From Mesorhizobium sp. M4B.F.Ca.ET.058.02.1.1 (GTDB lineage Bacteria > Pseudomonadota > Alphaproteobacteria > Rhizobiales > Rhizobiaceae), in the NCBI RefSeq assembly GCF_003952505.1, contig NZ_CP034450.1, forward strand, positions 1,984,001-2,048,000: a stretch of 64,000 nucleotides of DNA, read 5' to 3'. Shown here one piece after another: positions 9,401 through 18,268 of the stretch; position 1 is the stretch's first letter, and every line of letters begins with the position of its first letter. Both the position numbers and the translations under genes were made by a program. The notes under the pieces were generated by a model. The model was not told the DNA's origin and searched no databases. It was given only the letters and a program-made list of their open reading frames with translations.

Positions 9401-9430
9401 CAATGTGGTGCGTGGTGAAAGGGGCTTGTT

Positions 9431-9718
9431 ATGCGTAAAATCCAATCGCTACTATTGGGTGGGCTAAGTATTCTTGGCGTGAGCGTCGCTTTCTCTGGCG
9501 CGGCGCAGGCGCAATTCGAAGGTGGGATCCAGGAGGCCGAGCTCGCTTGCGAGCAGGCCCTGAAGATCGGTACGATCGAGGCGCTCGAAGACTATCTGCA
9601 TCGTTATCCTAATGCTCCGACGGCCTGCAAGGCGCTTGCCCTGAACACGCTGGCGCAATTCAATCCGAACGGCGGCGACGGAAATAACGGTGATGGCGGC
9701 GGCGGTTACGGCGGGTAG
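9431..9718 (+). CDS. Small secreted protein with Gly/Asn-rich tail
   Basis: A 95-residue protein with a clear Sec signal peptide (basic MRK, hydrophobic core, AQA cleavage region near residue 28). The mature part is one predicted helical segment containing two cysteines (AELACEQA ... APTACKALA) that could form a disulfide, followed by a flexible glycine/asparagine/aspartate tail (NGGDGNNGDGGGGYGG). The helical part resembles the short EDYL..YP..ACxxLA repeats of alphaproteobacterial envelope proteins. It has its own promoter and sits between glycosyltransferase genes. Function is unknown; no enzymatic motif is visible. Confidence 0.75.
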   Translation: MRKIQSLLLGGLSILGVSVAFSGAAQAQFEGGIQEAELACEQALKIGTIEALEDYLHRYPNAPTACKALALNTLAQFNPNGGDGNNGDGGGGYGG

Positions 9719-9753
9719 AATCAGCCGTATCCACAATTCGATCGTTCGTCAGT

Positions 9754-10758
9754 TCAAGTGGCCGCGCTTTGACGCGGCCTAACGGCGTTTGAGACGAACT
9801 CGGCGTAGCGATCCGAGGTTCTCATCCAGCCGAGTTCGACAAGTTGCGCGGCGTCACGATAGCGAACGGAGCGTTGGTCCCGAAGCGACAGTTTCGGATC
9901 GCGCTCCAATGCCTCCATGTAGGCGGCGCGCTCCTCCAGGGTCTTTTCCTTAAGCTGCGTGTTCTCGCTCAGTGACGACGCTGATTTCTGGCGGAAACCC
10001 CAGACGAATTTGAAATGCAGCAGCGCGACGCGGAGCTCGCTGAACTGAACCTTGCTGATCGTGTGCTGGGCCACATGATAGCGCCTGCCCCGCTCCCATC
10101 GCACGATCGGCACCTTGGTCAGACATGGCGGGAAGGTCTGCTTGAACCGGCCGTGCCAGAAGACGCGCTCCCTGACGCCACCGAACATCTGCTGCGGCGG
10201 GTACTTGCCGTCACGCGCCCGCAGCCAGCCCGGTTCCGGATCGAAATAGGGTGAGGCCTCGATAAGCGGGAGCGTGCCGTCATAGTGGCACTCCGCCAGC
10301 GGGCCGTCGGCGTACATGTCGATCATAGAGCCGATCACCGCGTCGGCGTCGGTCGAGTCAAGATAGTCGCAAAGCCGGTGCAGGCTCACCCGCTCGAAAT
10401 CCGGGTAGACCAGCAATTCGTCGGCGTCGATCGAGAGGCACCAGTGGCCAGTGCCGAAGACGTTCATCAGCGTGTTGATCCAACGCGGCGGATCGATGTT
10501 CTCGGCGAAGTGCGATCCTTCCGTGTGGAAGCAATGGCTGTCCGGCTGCTCCAGGATCAGTTCGAGCGTCCCGTCCGTCGAACCATTGTCGAGGAAGAAG
10601 AAACGATCGACGCCGAGGCCGCGATAGTGATCGAGAAGCTTGGGCAGCAGTGTCGCTTCATTGCGCAGTCCGACAAAGCACAGGATCTCGCCCTTGCTTA
10701 CGTCGATCTGCCGGTCGTCCAGCCGTTCGAGGTGTTTCGGAGATCGATGGCCAAGCAT
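9754..10758 (-). CDS. Glycosyltransferase family 2 (Glyco_tranf_2_4 type)
   Basis: A 334-residue protein. CFVGLRNEATLLPKLLDHY followed by FFFLDNGSTDGT and then CLSIDADELLVYP are the nucleotide-sugar and metal-binding motifs of the GT2 subgroup often annotated Glyco_tranf_2_4 (PF13704), including the DADE-type DxD. No transmembrane segments are seen. The gene is divergent from the 1100-residue glycosyltransferase and convergent with the small secreted protein gene. A GC-rich inverted repeat (9760-9779) lies inside its last codons. It probably adds one sugar to the same surface glycan; donor and acceptor are unknown. Confidence 0.82.
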   Translation of the reverse strand: MLGHRSPKHLERLDDRQIDVSKGEILCFVGLRNEATLLPKLLDHYRGLGVDRFFFLDNGSTDGTLELILEQPDSHCFHTEGSHFAENIDPPRWINTLMNVFGTGHWCLSIDADELLVYPDFERVSLHRLCDYLDSTDADAVIGSMIDMYADGPLAECHYDGTLPLIEASPYFDPEPGWLRARDGKYPPQQMFGGVRERVFWHGRFKQTFPPCLTKVPIVRWERGRRYHVAQHTISKVQFSELRVALLHFKFVWGFRQKSASSLSENTQLKEKTLEERAAYMEALERDPKLSLRDQRSVRYRDAAQLVELGWMRTSDRYAEFVSNAVRPRQSAAT

Positions 10759-10899
10759 GCGAGCGTCATGATCCGGGTTACGCGAAAGCGAGTGGGTATT
10801 GTGGCTCCGCGCGGCGATTATCCCCGCGAGACAATTATCAAAGTGTTATCCTACTGTTGGCAAGACTGTCCGCTGCCGCTGATGATCAAGGGGGACTGA

Positions 10900-13800
10900 T
10901 TGAGCATTGGTTCTAAGCTAGGCGCGACGCCCAAGGCCAAGCGACAGGCAAGCCACAAGCCCCGCAATGTATGCGTCGTTTCAGAGGTCGAGTTCGGTTC
11001 GATTTCGACCGCCGATCCGGGGTCGGCGACCTACGCGCTGGCGCAATATCTTGCGGTAACCGGCGACACCGTCACGCTGCTATGGGTGCCGAGCCCGATC
11101 GGCAGCCAGCCCGACGAGGAGGAGATCGCCAGGCTCGGCAAATGGTGCTTCGACAATTTCCTGGTGCGGCTCGAACTGTTGCCGCAGTCGCCCGAGCTGC
11201 TGCGCGGCCTGGACTCGAGCGACAAGCATTCGGTGGCCGTCTACCATTACCTCAAGCAGAACGCTTACGACGTCGTCTACTTCGCGCTCGAGGGCGGACT
11301 GGCGCATTTCCCGACCGTTGCCAAACGCACCGGGGTCTTTCCCGATCCGCCCGCGATCGTCGTGCTCGCCCACGAACCGCTGGTGTGGAAGCTGCAGGCC
11401 AATGGCCGGGCGGTCGAGCGCAAGGAGCAGATGACCATCGCACATATGGAAAGGACCTCGGCAGAGACCTGCGACCATCTCGTGGTCACCGGCCAGTCGG
11501 TGCTCGACTGGATGACCAAGGCAGGCTGGAAACTGCCCGCCAGCCGCCACGTCGCCGTCCCGCTCGTGCCGGAGGAATGGCGTTCGAACTTCCACTCCGA
11601 TCCCTATCGGCGGCGACCGCGGCTCACCACCGAAATCGTTCATTTCTCCGGCACCGAGGCGCGCAGCGGGCTGACGCTGTTTTGCGATGCGCTCGATCGT
11701 CTGGCCGACAGCGGCATCACCGACCTGGCGGTGACGGTCGTCGGCGCGTTTGGCCATATGCTCGGCGAGCATTCGGGCGGGATGATCGTCCGGCGCGCGC
11801 GGCAATGGCCGTTCAAGCTGAAGCTGCTGCCCATTCGCGACGAACCCGAGATCTTCCGATACCTGCGGCAGAGCCATGCGCTGGTGGCGATCACGCATGC
11901 GGCTGCGCAGCTTCCGATGGACGTGGTCGCATGCCTCGACGAGGAGGTCTCTTTCGTCGCGACGGACGTCGGCAGCATACGCGACATGCTGCACCCGAAG
12001 TCGGCCGACACCGTCATGATGGAGGCTTCCGCGTCCGCCATCGCGGCCAAGATCGCGGAGGCGCTGCAAAGCCGCGCGATCAGCCCGGCGAAGCCGCTGC
12101 ACGGGCGTGCGGCGCGCGAGAAGGCCTGGAGCCGGCTGCACGCGAAATTCCGCCGGGAGCCGCGCAAGGCCGCCGGCTCGCGGCGGAGCCGGCCGCCACT
12201 GGTGTCGATCATCACCGCGCACTACAACCGGGCGCGGCTGCTGCCGCAGGCAATCGCCTCGGTTCGGCGCCAGGACTATCCCAACATCGAACTGATCGTC
12301 GTCGATGACGGCAGCACCGATCCTGAGGCAATCGAACTTTTGGCCGACCTCGAACCGGAGTTCGAGCAGCGCGGCTGGCGGATTATCCGGCAGAAGAACG
12401 GCTTCCTCGGCAAGGCGCGCAACACAGGCATCCGCGCCGCCAAGGGCTCGCTGATCCTGTTCCTGGACGACGACAACGCACTCTTCCCGAACGCGGTCAG
12501 CACGTTCGTCGCAGGCATGCAGAATTCCGGCGCCGACATCTGCACGACCTTCGCCAAATGGCTTAACGAACCCTTCGTGCCACCGGATACTAAGGGCGGA
12601 TACATGCTCTACTTTCCGGTCGGAGGGCCGCCCGACATTGCGCTGATCACCAATCCCTATGGCGACGCCAATGCGATGTTCCAGCGCGAGGTGTTCGACA
12701 GGGTCGGCTATCTCAATGAAGAGCGCGGCTTTTCAGCGAGCGATTGGGAATTCTTCCTTCGCGCGGATCTGGCGGGCCTCGAGATCATCACCGTGCCGGA
12801 GCCGCTCTATTGGTACCGGTCGGCGCCGACAGGGATGAACCGGAATGCCGAATGGCTGAGGAACCGCAGGCCGATCATCGACGTCTTCCGCAAGCACAAA
12901 TTCGCGCATACGGACATGTTCGTGCAGCTCGGCATCAGTTCGAATACCGCCAGTCATGAAAAGGACCTCAACCTCTGGAACCTTGAGCTGCGCGTCAAGG
13001 ACGAGCGCTATCTCAGGCTGAGCTCTGGCCCCGCCAACGCCGCCGATGCGATGCAACTGCTGGCCGAGATCGCGGCCCGCGAGGGCAGGCCAGACACGGC
13101 GATCTCGCTGCTCGCCCATGCCGGCCGGTCCGACTTCACACTCGGCGTCGTCGACATGCTCAACGCAGCCGCCGACGAGACCGTGCCGGAGCTGCATTCC
13201 TCGCTTTACCGCGAGCAATACCTTTCGGCCGAGCCGCTGCGCCTTGCTCATGTCGCTTCGCATCCCGATGCCGTTGCGGATTTGCTGAGCTATGTCGAAC
13301 GATCGCCGGATCAGCTGTTTCTCGAAGCAAGGGGCGGCAACGTGACGATGGCCCTGCTGAAGGGCGTCTGCCCGCCGGGCGTCATCGGCGCAAGCTGCTG
13401 GATCTACCTCGACGAGGACCTTACTGGAACCGCGCAGTTCCAGCTTGCGATCGTCGACGCGGAAAACCAGACTTTCGGCGAGCTTGCCGGAATGCTCGAT
13501 TTTGATGGCGGGAGCGGCTGGGCCGATGTCAGCCGGCCGCACGAGCCGCGCGAAATAAGAACGGCCATCAGTTCGCCGGCGTCGGGCCGGCGCGATCTGC
13601 TGCTCGCGGTCCGGTGCGGCGGAGGCCGCCCGCAGGCGCGTGTGCTTGGCGGCTTTTCGAGCATCCAGATTCGCCATGTCGTTTCGAACGGGGCGAGACA
13701 CCCGCGTCTCAACGCGCCGCAGGAGCGCCGGCGCATGCGCCGGATTACCAATGACGAGATCAAGCAAGCCTCGCTCGTAACCAACCATCCCTCCGACCTG

Positions 13801-14202
13801 CCGACGCTGCTCGTCGCCGGCGACGATGGCGGCCTGTTCCTGCGGCCGAACACGCATGGTCCGGTTGTCGCGGCCCTCAAGTCGGCTTTCCCGGCTTTTG
13901 CCAGAAGTGTCGTCGCGACGGTGGAGATCGCCCATGAGGAGGCGTCGCCCTTCGAGTTCGCCATGGCGCTGGGCAGGCCGGAGGAAAAACTCTCGTGGAA
14001 AGGCGATGCCCCGAGCGGCGCCCTCGCCTTCTCCGGATGGACACGGGTTCCGAGACCTTTCGAGCTGCAGGATTTGAAAGTCTCGATCCGGGAAATAGAT
14101 CGCAAATGGCTGACGATCTACCTGGCCATCCGCCTGCCGCGCGGCTCCAGGCCGATGCCGTCCAATGCCTTCTGGCGCAAGCTGCTGCTGTTGTGGGACT
14201 GA
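10900..14202 (+). CDS. Giant two-domain glycosyltransferase, paralogue of 6535-9204 with an inserted domain
   Basis: An 1100-residue protein starting at TTG (10900), with a GGGGG ribosome site seven bases upstream. Residues ~1-420 are GT4-like and parallel the 889-residue protein (VTLLWVPSPIG vs VTLLWVPGQQE; VVYFALEGGLAHF vs LVYAPLEGGLPYF; GHMLGEHSGGMIVRRARQWPFKL vs its counterpart). Residues ~430-660 are GT2 (PPLVSIITAHYNRARLL, LIVVDDGSTD, LFLDDDNALFPNAV). A ~200-residue segment at about 755-960, absent from the paralogue and beta-rich in appearance, precedes the shared C-terminal domain (LLVAGDDGGLFLRPN to the end). An ancient duplication followed by domain insertion or loss is likely. The shared role is presumably surface-glycan synthesis. 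Confidence 0.85.
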   Translation: MSIGSKLGATPKAKRQASHKPRNVCVVSEVEFGSISTADPGSATYALAQYLAVTGDTVTLLWVPSPIGSQPDEEEIARLGKWCFDNFLVRLELLPQSPELLRGLDSSDKHSVAVYHYLKQNAYDVVYFALEGGLAHFPTVAKRTGVFPDPPAIVVLAHEPLVWKLQANGRAVERKEQMTIAHMERTSAETCDHLVVTGQSVLDWMTKAGWKLPASRHVAVPLVPEEWRSNFHSDPYRRRPRLTTEIVHFSGTEARSGLTLFCDALDRLADSGITDLAVTVVGAFGHMLGEHSGGMIVRRARQWPFKLKLLPIRDEPEIFRYLRQSHALVAITHAAAQLPMDVVACLDEEVSFVATDVGSIRDMLHPKSADTVMMEASASAIAAKIAEALQSRAISPAKPLHGRAAREKAWSRLHAKFRREPRKAAGSRRSRPPLVSIITAHYNRARLLPQAIASVRRQDYPNIELIVVDDGSTDPEAIELLADLEPEFEQRGWRIIRQKNGFLGKARNTGIRAAKGSLILFLDDDNALFPNAVSTFVAGMQNSGADICTTFAKWLNEPFVPPDTKGGYMLYFPVGGPPDIALITNPYGDANAMFQREVFDRVGYLNEERGFSASDWEFFLRADLAGLEIITVPEPLYWYRSAPTGMNRNAEWLRNRRPIIDVFRKHKFAHTDMFVQLGISSNTASHEKDLNLWNLELRVKDERYLRLSSGPANAADAMQLLAEIAAREGRPDTAISLLAHAGRSDFTLGVVDMLNAAADETVPELHSSLYREQYLSAEPLRLAHVASHPDAVADLLSYVERSPDQLFLEARGGNVTMALLKGVCPPGVIGASCWIYLDEDLTGTAQFQLAIVDAENQTFGELAGMLDFDGGSGWADVSRPHEPREIRTAISSPASGRRDLLLAVRCGGGRPQARVLGGFSSIQIRHVVSNGARHPRLNAPQERRRMRRITNDEIKQASLVTNHPSDLPTLLVAGDDGGLFLRPNTHGPVVAALKSAFPAFARSVVATVEIAHEEASPFEFAMALGRPEEKLSWKGDAPSGALAFSGWTRVPRPFELQDLKVSIREIDRKWLTIYLAIRLPRGSRPMPSNAFWRKLLLLWD

Positions 14203-14285
14203 CGAGCGCGCCGGCCGCGGTTTGCCACCTTGCCGCAGTAAAGAATGCGGCGTTAGACTAAGCCGCAGCGAGAGGCGCCAAGACA

Positions 14286-15062
14286 ATGAAGAAATCATTC
14301 ATCCTTGTTCTAGCCTTTATTAGCACTGCCGCAAGTACGGTAGATTTCAGCGCGGTCGCCCAGGAACGCGACCTTGGCCCAAACTGCACGCAGTGGAACT
14401 CCTATCGCGTCCTGTTCAACAAGGGCGACGGCAAGATATCGACGGATTCCGCCAGCGCGTTGAAGGCCTTCATCAAGGATGCCGGACAGGATTGCGGCTA
14501 CAGGCTCTATGCGACGGCGAGCAAGGAAGGTGGCTACGACAAGGCTGACGGCATTGCCGGCCGCAGGCTGAATGCAACCAGCGATTTCCTCAAGGCGCAA
14601 GGCGTCAAGCCGGAAATGGTGCTGGCGCTTTCGCATTGGGTCGACGATGGCGCCGCCGACACGAAAACGGCACGCAGCGCGATCCTGTACACCTTGCCGA
14701 AGCAAGGGATATCGTGCCGGCAATACGAGAAGCGCGCGCCTGTCCAGGTCCATCTGTTTTTCGACAGCCAGTCCTCTGTGATTTCATCGCAGATCAAGGA
14801 TGACCTCGATAAGTTCGCCGCGAGCATCAAGGACTCGCGTTGCAACGTCGAACTGACGGCGTTGGCGGCCAAGGAATTCAAAGGCGCCAATGCCGCAAAG
14901 ACAAACAAGGCGCTGGCCAAGCAGCGCGTGAAGGCGATGGTGGACATTCTGACCGCGGCCGGGATCGACAGTGACCGGCTCATCGACACGAACGTCGAAT
15001 ATATCGGCGACAGCAAGCCGAACACCGCCAGGAATCGCCTGGCGACCGCATCGCTGATGTAG
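14286..15062 (+). CDS. Secreted protein with two tandem OmpA/MotB-like domains
   Basis: A 258-residue protein with a signal peptide (MKKSFILVLAFISTAAST). Two OmpA-C-like modules follow. The first contains YRVLFNKGDGKISTDSASALKAF and GIAGRRLNATSDFLKAQGV. The second contains VHLFFDSQSSVISSQIKDDLDKF and NKALAKQRVKAMVDILTAAGI. In OmpA-like domains these elements are the beta-strand plus the helix that contacts meso-diaminopimelate. There is no beta-barrel or lipobox, so the protein may be free in the periplasm. Tandem doubling is unusual. It sits downstream of the large glycosyltransferase in the same direction, with an 83-nt gap. Confidence 0.7.
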   Translation: MKKSFILVLAFISTAASTVDFSAVAQERDLGPNCTQWNSYRVLFNKGDGKISTDSASALKAFIKDAGQDCGYRLYATASKEGGYDKADGIAGRRLNATSDFLKAQGVKPEMVLALSHWVDDGAADTKTARSAILYTLPKQGISCRQYEKRAPVQVHLFFDSQSSVISSQIKDDLDKFAASIKDSRCNVELTALAAKEFKGANAAKTNKALAKQRVKAMVDILTAAGIDSDRLIDTNVEYIGDSKPNTARNRLATASLM

Positions 15063-15113
15063 CGGCCCAGGGAACGTGAATCCGCAGGCGCCATCACCCG
15101 CGCCGCGCTTCGG

Positions 15114-16328
15114 CTATCCCGGCTGCAAGTGGACGCCCCTGTCGCGGACCAGCAGCCAGCGCAGGCTCCATGCCAGCACGACATTGAACAGCGCGAGGCC
15201 GCCGAGCACAGCGAGCGTGCCCTGCGCTCCAGTCCATTGCATCAGCACCGCGCCGATCGACGGCGCGGCCGCCTGTGCAATCAGGCTCGGCATGGCAAGA
15301 CGGCCCATCAGCTTCGCGTAGCCTGACGGACCGAACAGGGCGAGCGGCAAGGTGCCGCGCGCGATCGATTCGAGACCGATGCCAGCGCCGTAGAAGCCGA
15401 GCGCCACCGGCACGGCCGGCATGCCGGCCCACAGCGCCAGGACACCGATGGCGACGAAGCTCGCCGAGGCAAGCTTGGTCCAGATCGGATGGTGATAGCG
15501 CGCGATCATCATCTCGACCGCGCGCGCCGTTACCTGCGAGGGGCCCACCAGGGCTCCGAGACCGACAGCGGCGGCGAGCGCCAGGTCGCCGGCCTGCAGG
15601 ATCGACAGCAAATGCACCGAGAGCGTCGAGGAAATCACCGCCGCCAGCGTGATGGTGCTGGCGAGCAAGGCCATGACGGGCAAGGACGGGTTGACTGGCC
15701 TTGCAGCGGCGGCGTTTCGATCCACATCGGATGCCGCGCTGCGTTGCGGCACCCGGCGCGGCAGCAGCGTGAGATAGAGCGGCAGCGCGATGAGGAGTTG
15801 CACGGCGGCATAGGCAAGGCAAGCGCCGCGCCAGCCGATCGTGCTCAACAGGAAAGCCGAGATCGGCCAGCAGACGGTGCTGGCCAGGCCGCCGAACAGG
15901 GTGAGCGTGGTGATGGCCGAACGCGCGCTATTGCCGTAAAGGCGGCCAAGCGTGGCGAAGGCGGCGTCGTAGAGTCCTGCCCCCATGCCGAGCCCGATCA
16001 CGAGCCAGGCACCGATATAGACGGGAAGCGAGGGCGCCGCGGCCAGGCCGATCTGGCCGGCGCCGATGCAGAATGCGCTGAAGGCGAGCACGTTACGGCC
16101 GCCATGGCGCTCGATCGAGGAGCCGACGCGCGGCGATATCAGGCCGGCGACGAGAAGCCCGAGCGACAAGCCGCCAACCACCCATGCCAGCGGCCAGCTG
16201 GTGTCGCGGGCCACCGCCGGTGCGATGACCGCCGGCAGATAGTAGGACGAGCCCCACGCCATGATCTGCGTCAGGCCGAGCACGGTGATGATGATGCCGC
16301 GGCCGCGCATGCCGGCCATGCTGCTCAT
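15114..16328 (-). CDS. MFS transporter linked to the arsR-flavoprotein module
   Basis: A ~404-residue major-facilitator protein with about twelve hydrophobic helices. It starts at the ATG at 16328, which overlaps the upstream flavoprotein stop (ATGA), so the two are translationally coupled. The first helix (GIIITVLGLTQIMAWGSSYYLPAVI) and the loop SPRVGSSIERHGGRNVLAF between helices 2 and 3 are the MFS fold marks. The family has many drug and metabolite exporters. Co-transcription with an ArsR-type regulator and a Cys-rich flavoprotein suggests export of an arsenical, possibly an organoarsenical oxidised by the flavoprotein. It is not recognisably ArsB, Acr3 or ArsJ. Confidence 0.8.
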   Translation of the reverse strand: MSSMAGMRGRGIIITVLGLTQIMAWGSSYYLPAVIAPAVARDTSWPLAWVVGGLSLGLLVAGLISPRVGSSIERHGGRNVLAFSAFCIGAGQIGLAAAPSLPVYIGAWLVIGLGMGAGLYDAAFATLGRLYGNSARSAITTLTLFGGLASTVCWPISAFLLSTIGWRGACLAYAAVQLLIALPLYLTLLPRRVPQRSAASDVDRNAAAARPVNPSLPVMALLASTITLAAVISSTLSVHLLSILQAGDLALAAAVGLGALVGPSQVTARAVEMMIARYHHPIWTKLASASFVAIGVLALWAGMPAVPVALGFYGAGIGLESIARGTLPLALFGPSGYAKLMGRLAMPSLIAQAAAPSIGAVLMQWTGAQGTLAVLGGLALFNVVLAWSLRWLLVRDRGVHLQPG

Positions 16329-17719
16329 GCGGCAACGCCGCAACCGCAGCCGCCCCTGCCGGCGGCTTTCGCCTCGGCGTCGGCGACGCAGCAGCCGTCC
16401 GCCGCTTCCGGGGCCGGACCACCACAGCAGCCGGCGAACGTCTTGCCGGTCACGGTGACCCCACCCGGCACCGTGCAGACGCCGGTCTCGGGCAGGACCA
16501 GTTGCACCGCATCGGCCGAGGCGACGTCGCCGGCCAATGCGGCCGCGACCGAGCGCACCTGCTCGTAGCCGGTCAGCAGCAGGAAGGTCGGCGCCCGGCC
16601 ATAGCTCTTGATGCCGACCGTATAGACGCCGGGCTCGGGATGGCTGAGCTCGCGGTGCCCATGCGGCGGCACGTCGCCGCAGGAATGCTCGTTGGGATCG
16701 ATCAGCGGCCCCAGCGCCCTGACGCCTTCCAGCCATGGATCGAGGTCGAGCCGCAATTCCCTGGTCAGGCTGAGATCGGGCCGCTGGCCGGTCGCGGCGA
16801 CGATTCGGTCGATAGGGCCGATGCGCCGCAAACCGTCCGCCGTATCGCCCTCGACAATCAGCCGGCCGTCTTCCTCGCGAATTGCCGTCGTGGCAAACCC
16901 TGTGACCAATTGGACGCGGCCGCTCTCGGCAAGGTCCCTGACGTCGGATCCAAGTTCACCGCGGGCCGGCAAGGCATCAAGATCGCCGCCGCCATAGATG
17001 CGCACCAGATCGGTGCCGCGCGTCGTCCAGATGAACGTTGTGCCCGGCTCGTCATCCGCCACCCTGGCCAAGTCGAGCAGGGCATTGGCGGCCGAATGGC
17101 CGGACCCTGCCACCAGCGTGGCGCGGCCGCCGTAAAGGGCCCGGTCCCGGCCGAGAATGTCGGGAATGCCGTAAGCGATGCGGTCGGCGAATTCCGCCTC
17201 TCCCTCCGCCGCGATGCCGCCGGCGCCGAGCGGATTGGGCGTGCGCCAAGTGCCGGAGGCATCGATCACGGCACGGGCGCGGTCGCGCCTGATGCCGCCG
17301 GCGGTTTCGACCACCAGCATGAAGGGACGCGCCTCGCGTCCGCCGCCGCGCACTTTGTCGGCGCCCCAGCGGGAGATGCCGGTGACGCGGGCGCCGGTCT
17401 CGATCACCGGCGACAGTTCCGGCAATCTCGCCAGCGGCTCGAGGTAGAGCGCGACAAGATCATCGGCCGTGGGAAAGGTCTCCGGATCGGGCATCTTCCA
17501 GCCCGTCGCTTCCAGCAGTTCCCTCGCCGCCCGATCGACGCAGTAGCGCCAGGGCGTGAACACCCGCACATGGCCCCAATCCCTGAGATTGGAGGCTACA
17601 GCGGTACCGGCCTCGTAGAGCTTCACCGGCACGCCCTGTTCCAACAAATGAACGGCCGCCGCCAAGCCGACAGGGCCGCCGCCGATAACGGCGACCGGGA
17701 GATCGTTCTGCTCGCTCAT
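16325..17719 (-). CDS. FAD/NAD(P)-dependent oxidoreductase with Cys-rich C-terminal tail (ArsO-like candidate)
   Basis: A 464-residue flavoprotein. The ATG at 17719 is chosen because GGTGGGAG lies just upstream. The FAD-binding motif is AVIGGGPVGLAAAVHLLEQG near the N-terminus. A second dinucleotide motif is VAGSGHSAANALLDLA mid-protein, and IVAATGQRPD is the closing ATG motif. The last ~35 residues contain CCGG ... GCCVA ... GCGCG, six cysteines plus one just before, which looks like a soft-metal or As(III) binding tail. Flavin monooxygenases named ArsO occur in ars operons, but identity here is inferred. It is preceded by a near-perfect CCGG-centred palindrome (17733-17748) and followed, with overlap, by the MFS gene. 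Confidence 0.8.
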   Translation of the reverse strand: MSEQNDLPVAVIGGGPVGLAAAVHLLEQGVPVKLYEAGTAVASNLRDWGHVRVFTPWRYCVDRAARELLEATGWKMPDPETFPTADDLVALYLEPLARLPELSPVIETGARVTGISRWGADKVRGGGREARPFMLVVETAGGIRRDRARAVIDASGTWRTPNPLGAGGIAAEGEAEFADRIAYGIPDILGRDRALYGGRATLVAGSGHSAANALLDLARVADDEPGTTFIWTTRGTDLVRIYGGGDLDALPARGELGSDVRDLAESGRVQLVTGFATTAIREEDGRLIVEGDTADGLRRIGPIDRIVAATGQRPDLSLTRELRLDLDPWLEGVRALGPLIDPNEHSCGDVPPHGHRELSHPEPGVYTVGIKSYGRAPTFLLLTGYEQVRSVAAALAGDVASADAVQLVLPETGVCTVPGGVTVTGKTFAGCCGGPAPEAADGCCVADAEAKAAGRGGCGCGVAA

Positions 17720-17732
17720 GCTCCCACCTTCC

Positions 17733-17748
17733 ATAATTCCGGGATTAT
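17733..17748. promoter_or_regulatory. Near-palindromic operator (ATAATTCCGGGATTAT) between arsR and the flavoprotein gene
   Basis: ATAAT and ATTAT arms surround a T-CCGG-G core, a 16-bp near-perfect dyad 14 nt upstream of the flavoprotein ATG. Its core resembles that of the operator at 20322-20345 upstream of the second arsR, so an ArsR protein could bind both. This is inference from symmetry and position. Confidence 0.5.
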
Positions 17749-17767
17749 CGAAATATCGGGCAAAAAA

Positions 17768-18088
17768 TCATGCCGCCACCTCTCCCGTGGCGGGGTTGCA
17801 GGCGGCGTCGGCGCAGCATTCGTCGGCGAGGAAGCCGATCAGATCGCGCATGATCGGATAGTTGGCGCGGCAGATCAGCGTCGTCGCCTGCCGCTCCTGA
17901 CTCACCAGCCCGGTCAGGATCAGCCGGTGCAGATGATGCGACAGCGTCGAGGCGGCGATGCCGAGGCTTTCCTGCAGATAGCCGACCGGCCGGCCGGCCT
18001 CTCCGGCCCTGACCAGGATGCGATAGAGATTGAGCCGCGTCGGATTGCCGAGCGCTTCCAACTGCTTTGCTGCTTGTTCGAGTTTCAT
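17768..18088 (-). CDS. arsR: ArsR/SmtB-family transcriptional repressor
   Basis: A 106-residue winged-helix protein: LEALGNPTRLNLYRILVRAGEAGRPVGYLQESLGIAASTLSHHLHRLILTGLV is the ArsR helix-turn-helix. The C-terminal FLADECCADAACNP carries a Cys-Cys-x4-Cys cluster suited to As(III) or Sb(III) sensing, as in the rhizobial/Corynebacterium-type ArsR proteins whose thiols lie near the C-terminus rather than in the DNA-binding helix. It lies 48 nt upstream of the flavoprotein gene on the same strand and likely represses arsR-flavoprotein-MFS until metalloid binds. Confidence 0.88.
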   Translation of the reverse strand: MKLEQAAKQLEALGNPTRLNLYRILVRAGEAGRPVGYLQESLGIAASTLSHHLHRLILTGLVSQERQATTLICRANYPIMRDLIGFLADECCADAACNPATGEVAA

Positions 18089-18129
18089 GGAAATATGGCT
18101 ATGCCAGGTTGGGCGGCGCCGTCAAGGGA

Positions 18130-18149
18130 ATTTCGAACATTATGGAAAT
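18130..18149. promoter_or_regulatory. Candidate operator upstream of arsR (ATTTC-N10-GAAAT)
   Basis: Five-base inverted arms at 18130-18134 and 18145-18149, 42 nt before the arsR start. The string ATGGAAATATG occurs here (18142-18152) and again across the arsR start codon (18087-18097), giving a direct repeat. Short arms make this a weak call. Confidence 0.3.
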
Positions 18150-18268
18150 ATGCAGGTAGCAATCCGCCCAACGCCAACGCGGCTGGCCTGCAGATGATAT
18201 AGGCTATCATCAATCAAGACGGAGGCATGGTCGCCGATCCTGCGCATGGGCTTCGGCGGCGAGTGAAC

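Noticed and set aside
9760..9779. GGCCGCG/CGCGGCC hairpin as a terminator between convergent genes
   Set aside because: It lies within the last codons of the GT2 gene and lacks a T-tract.
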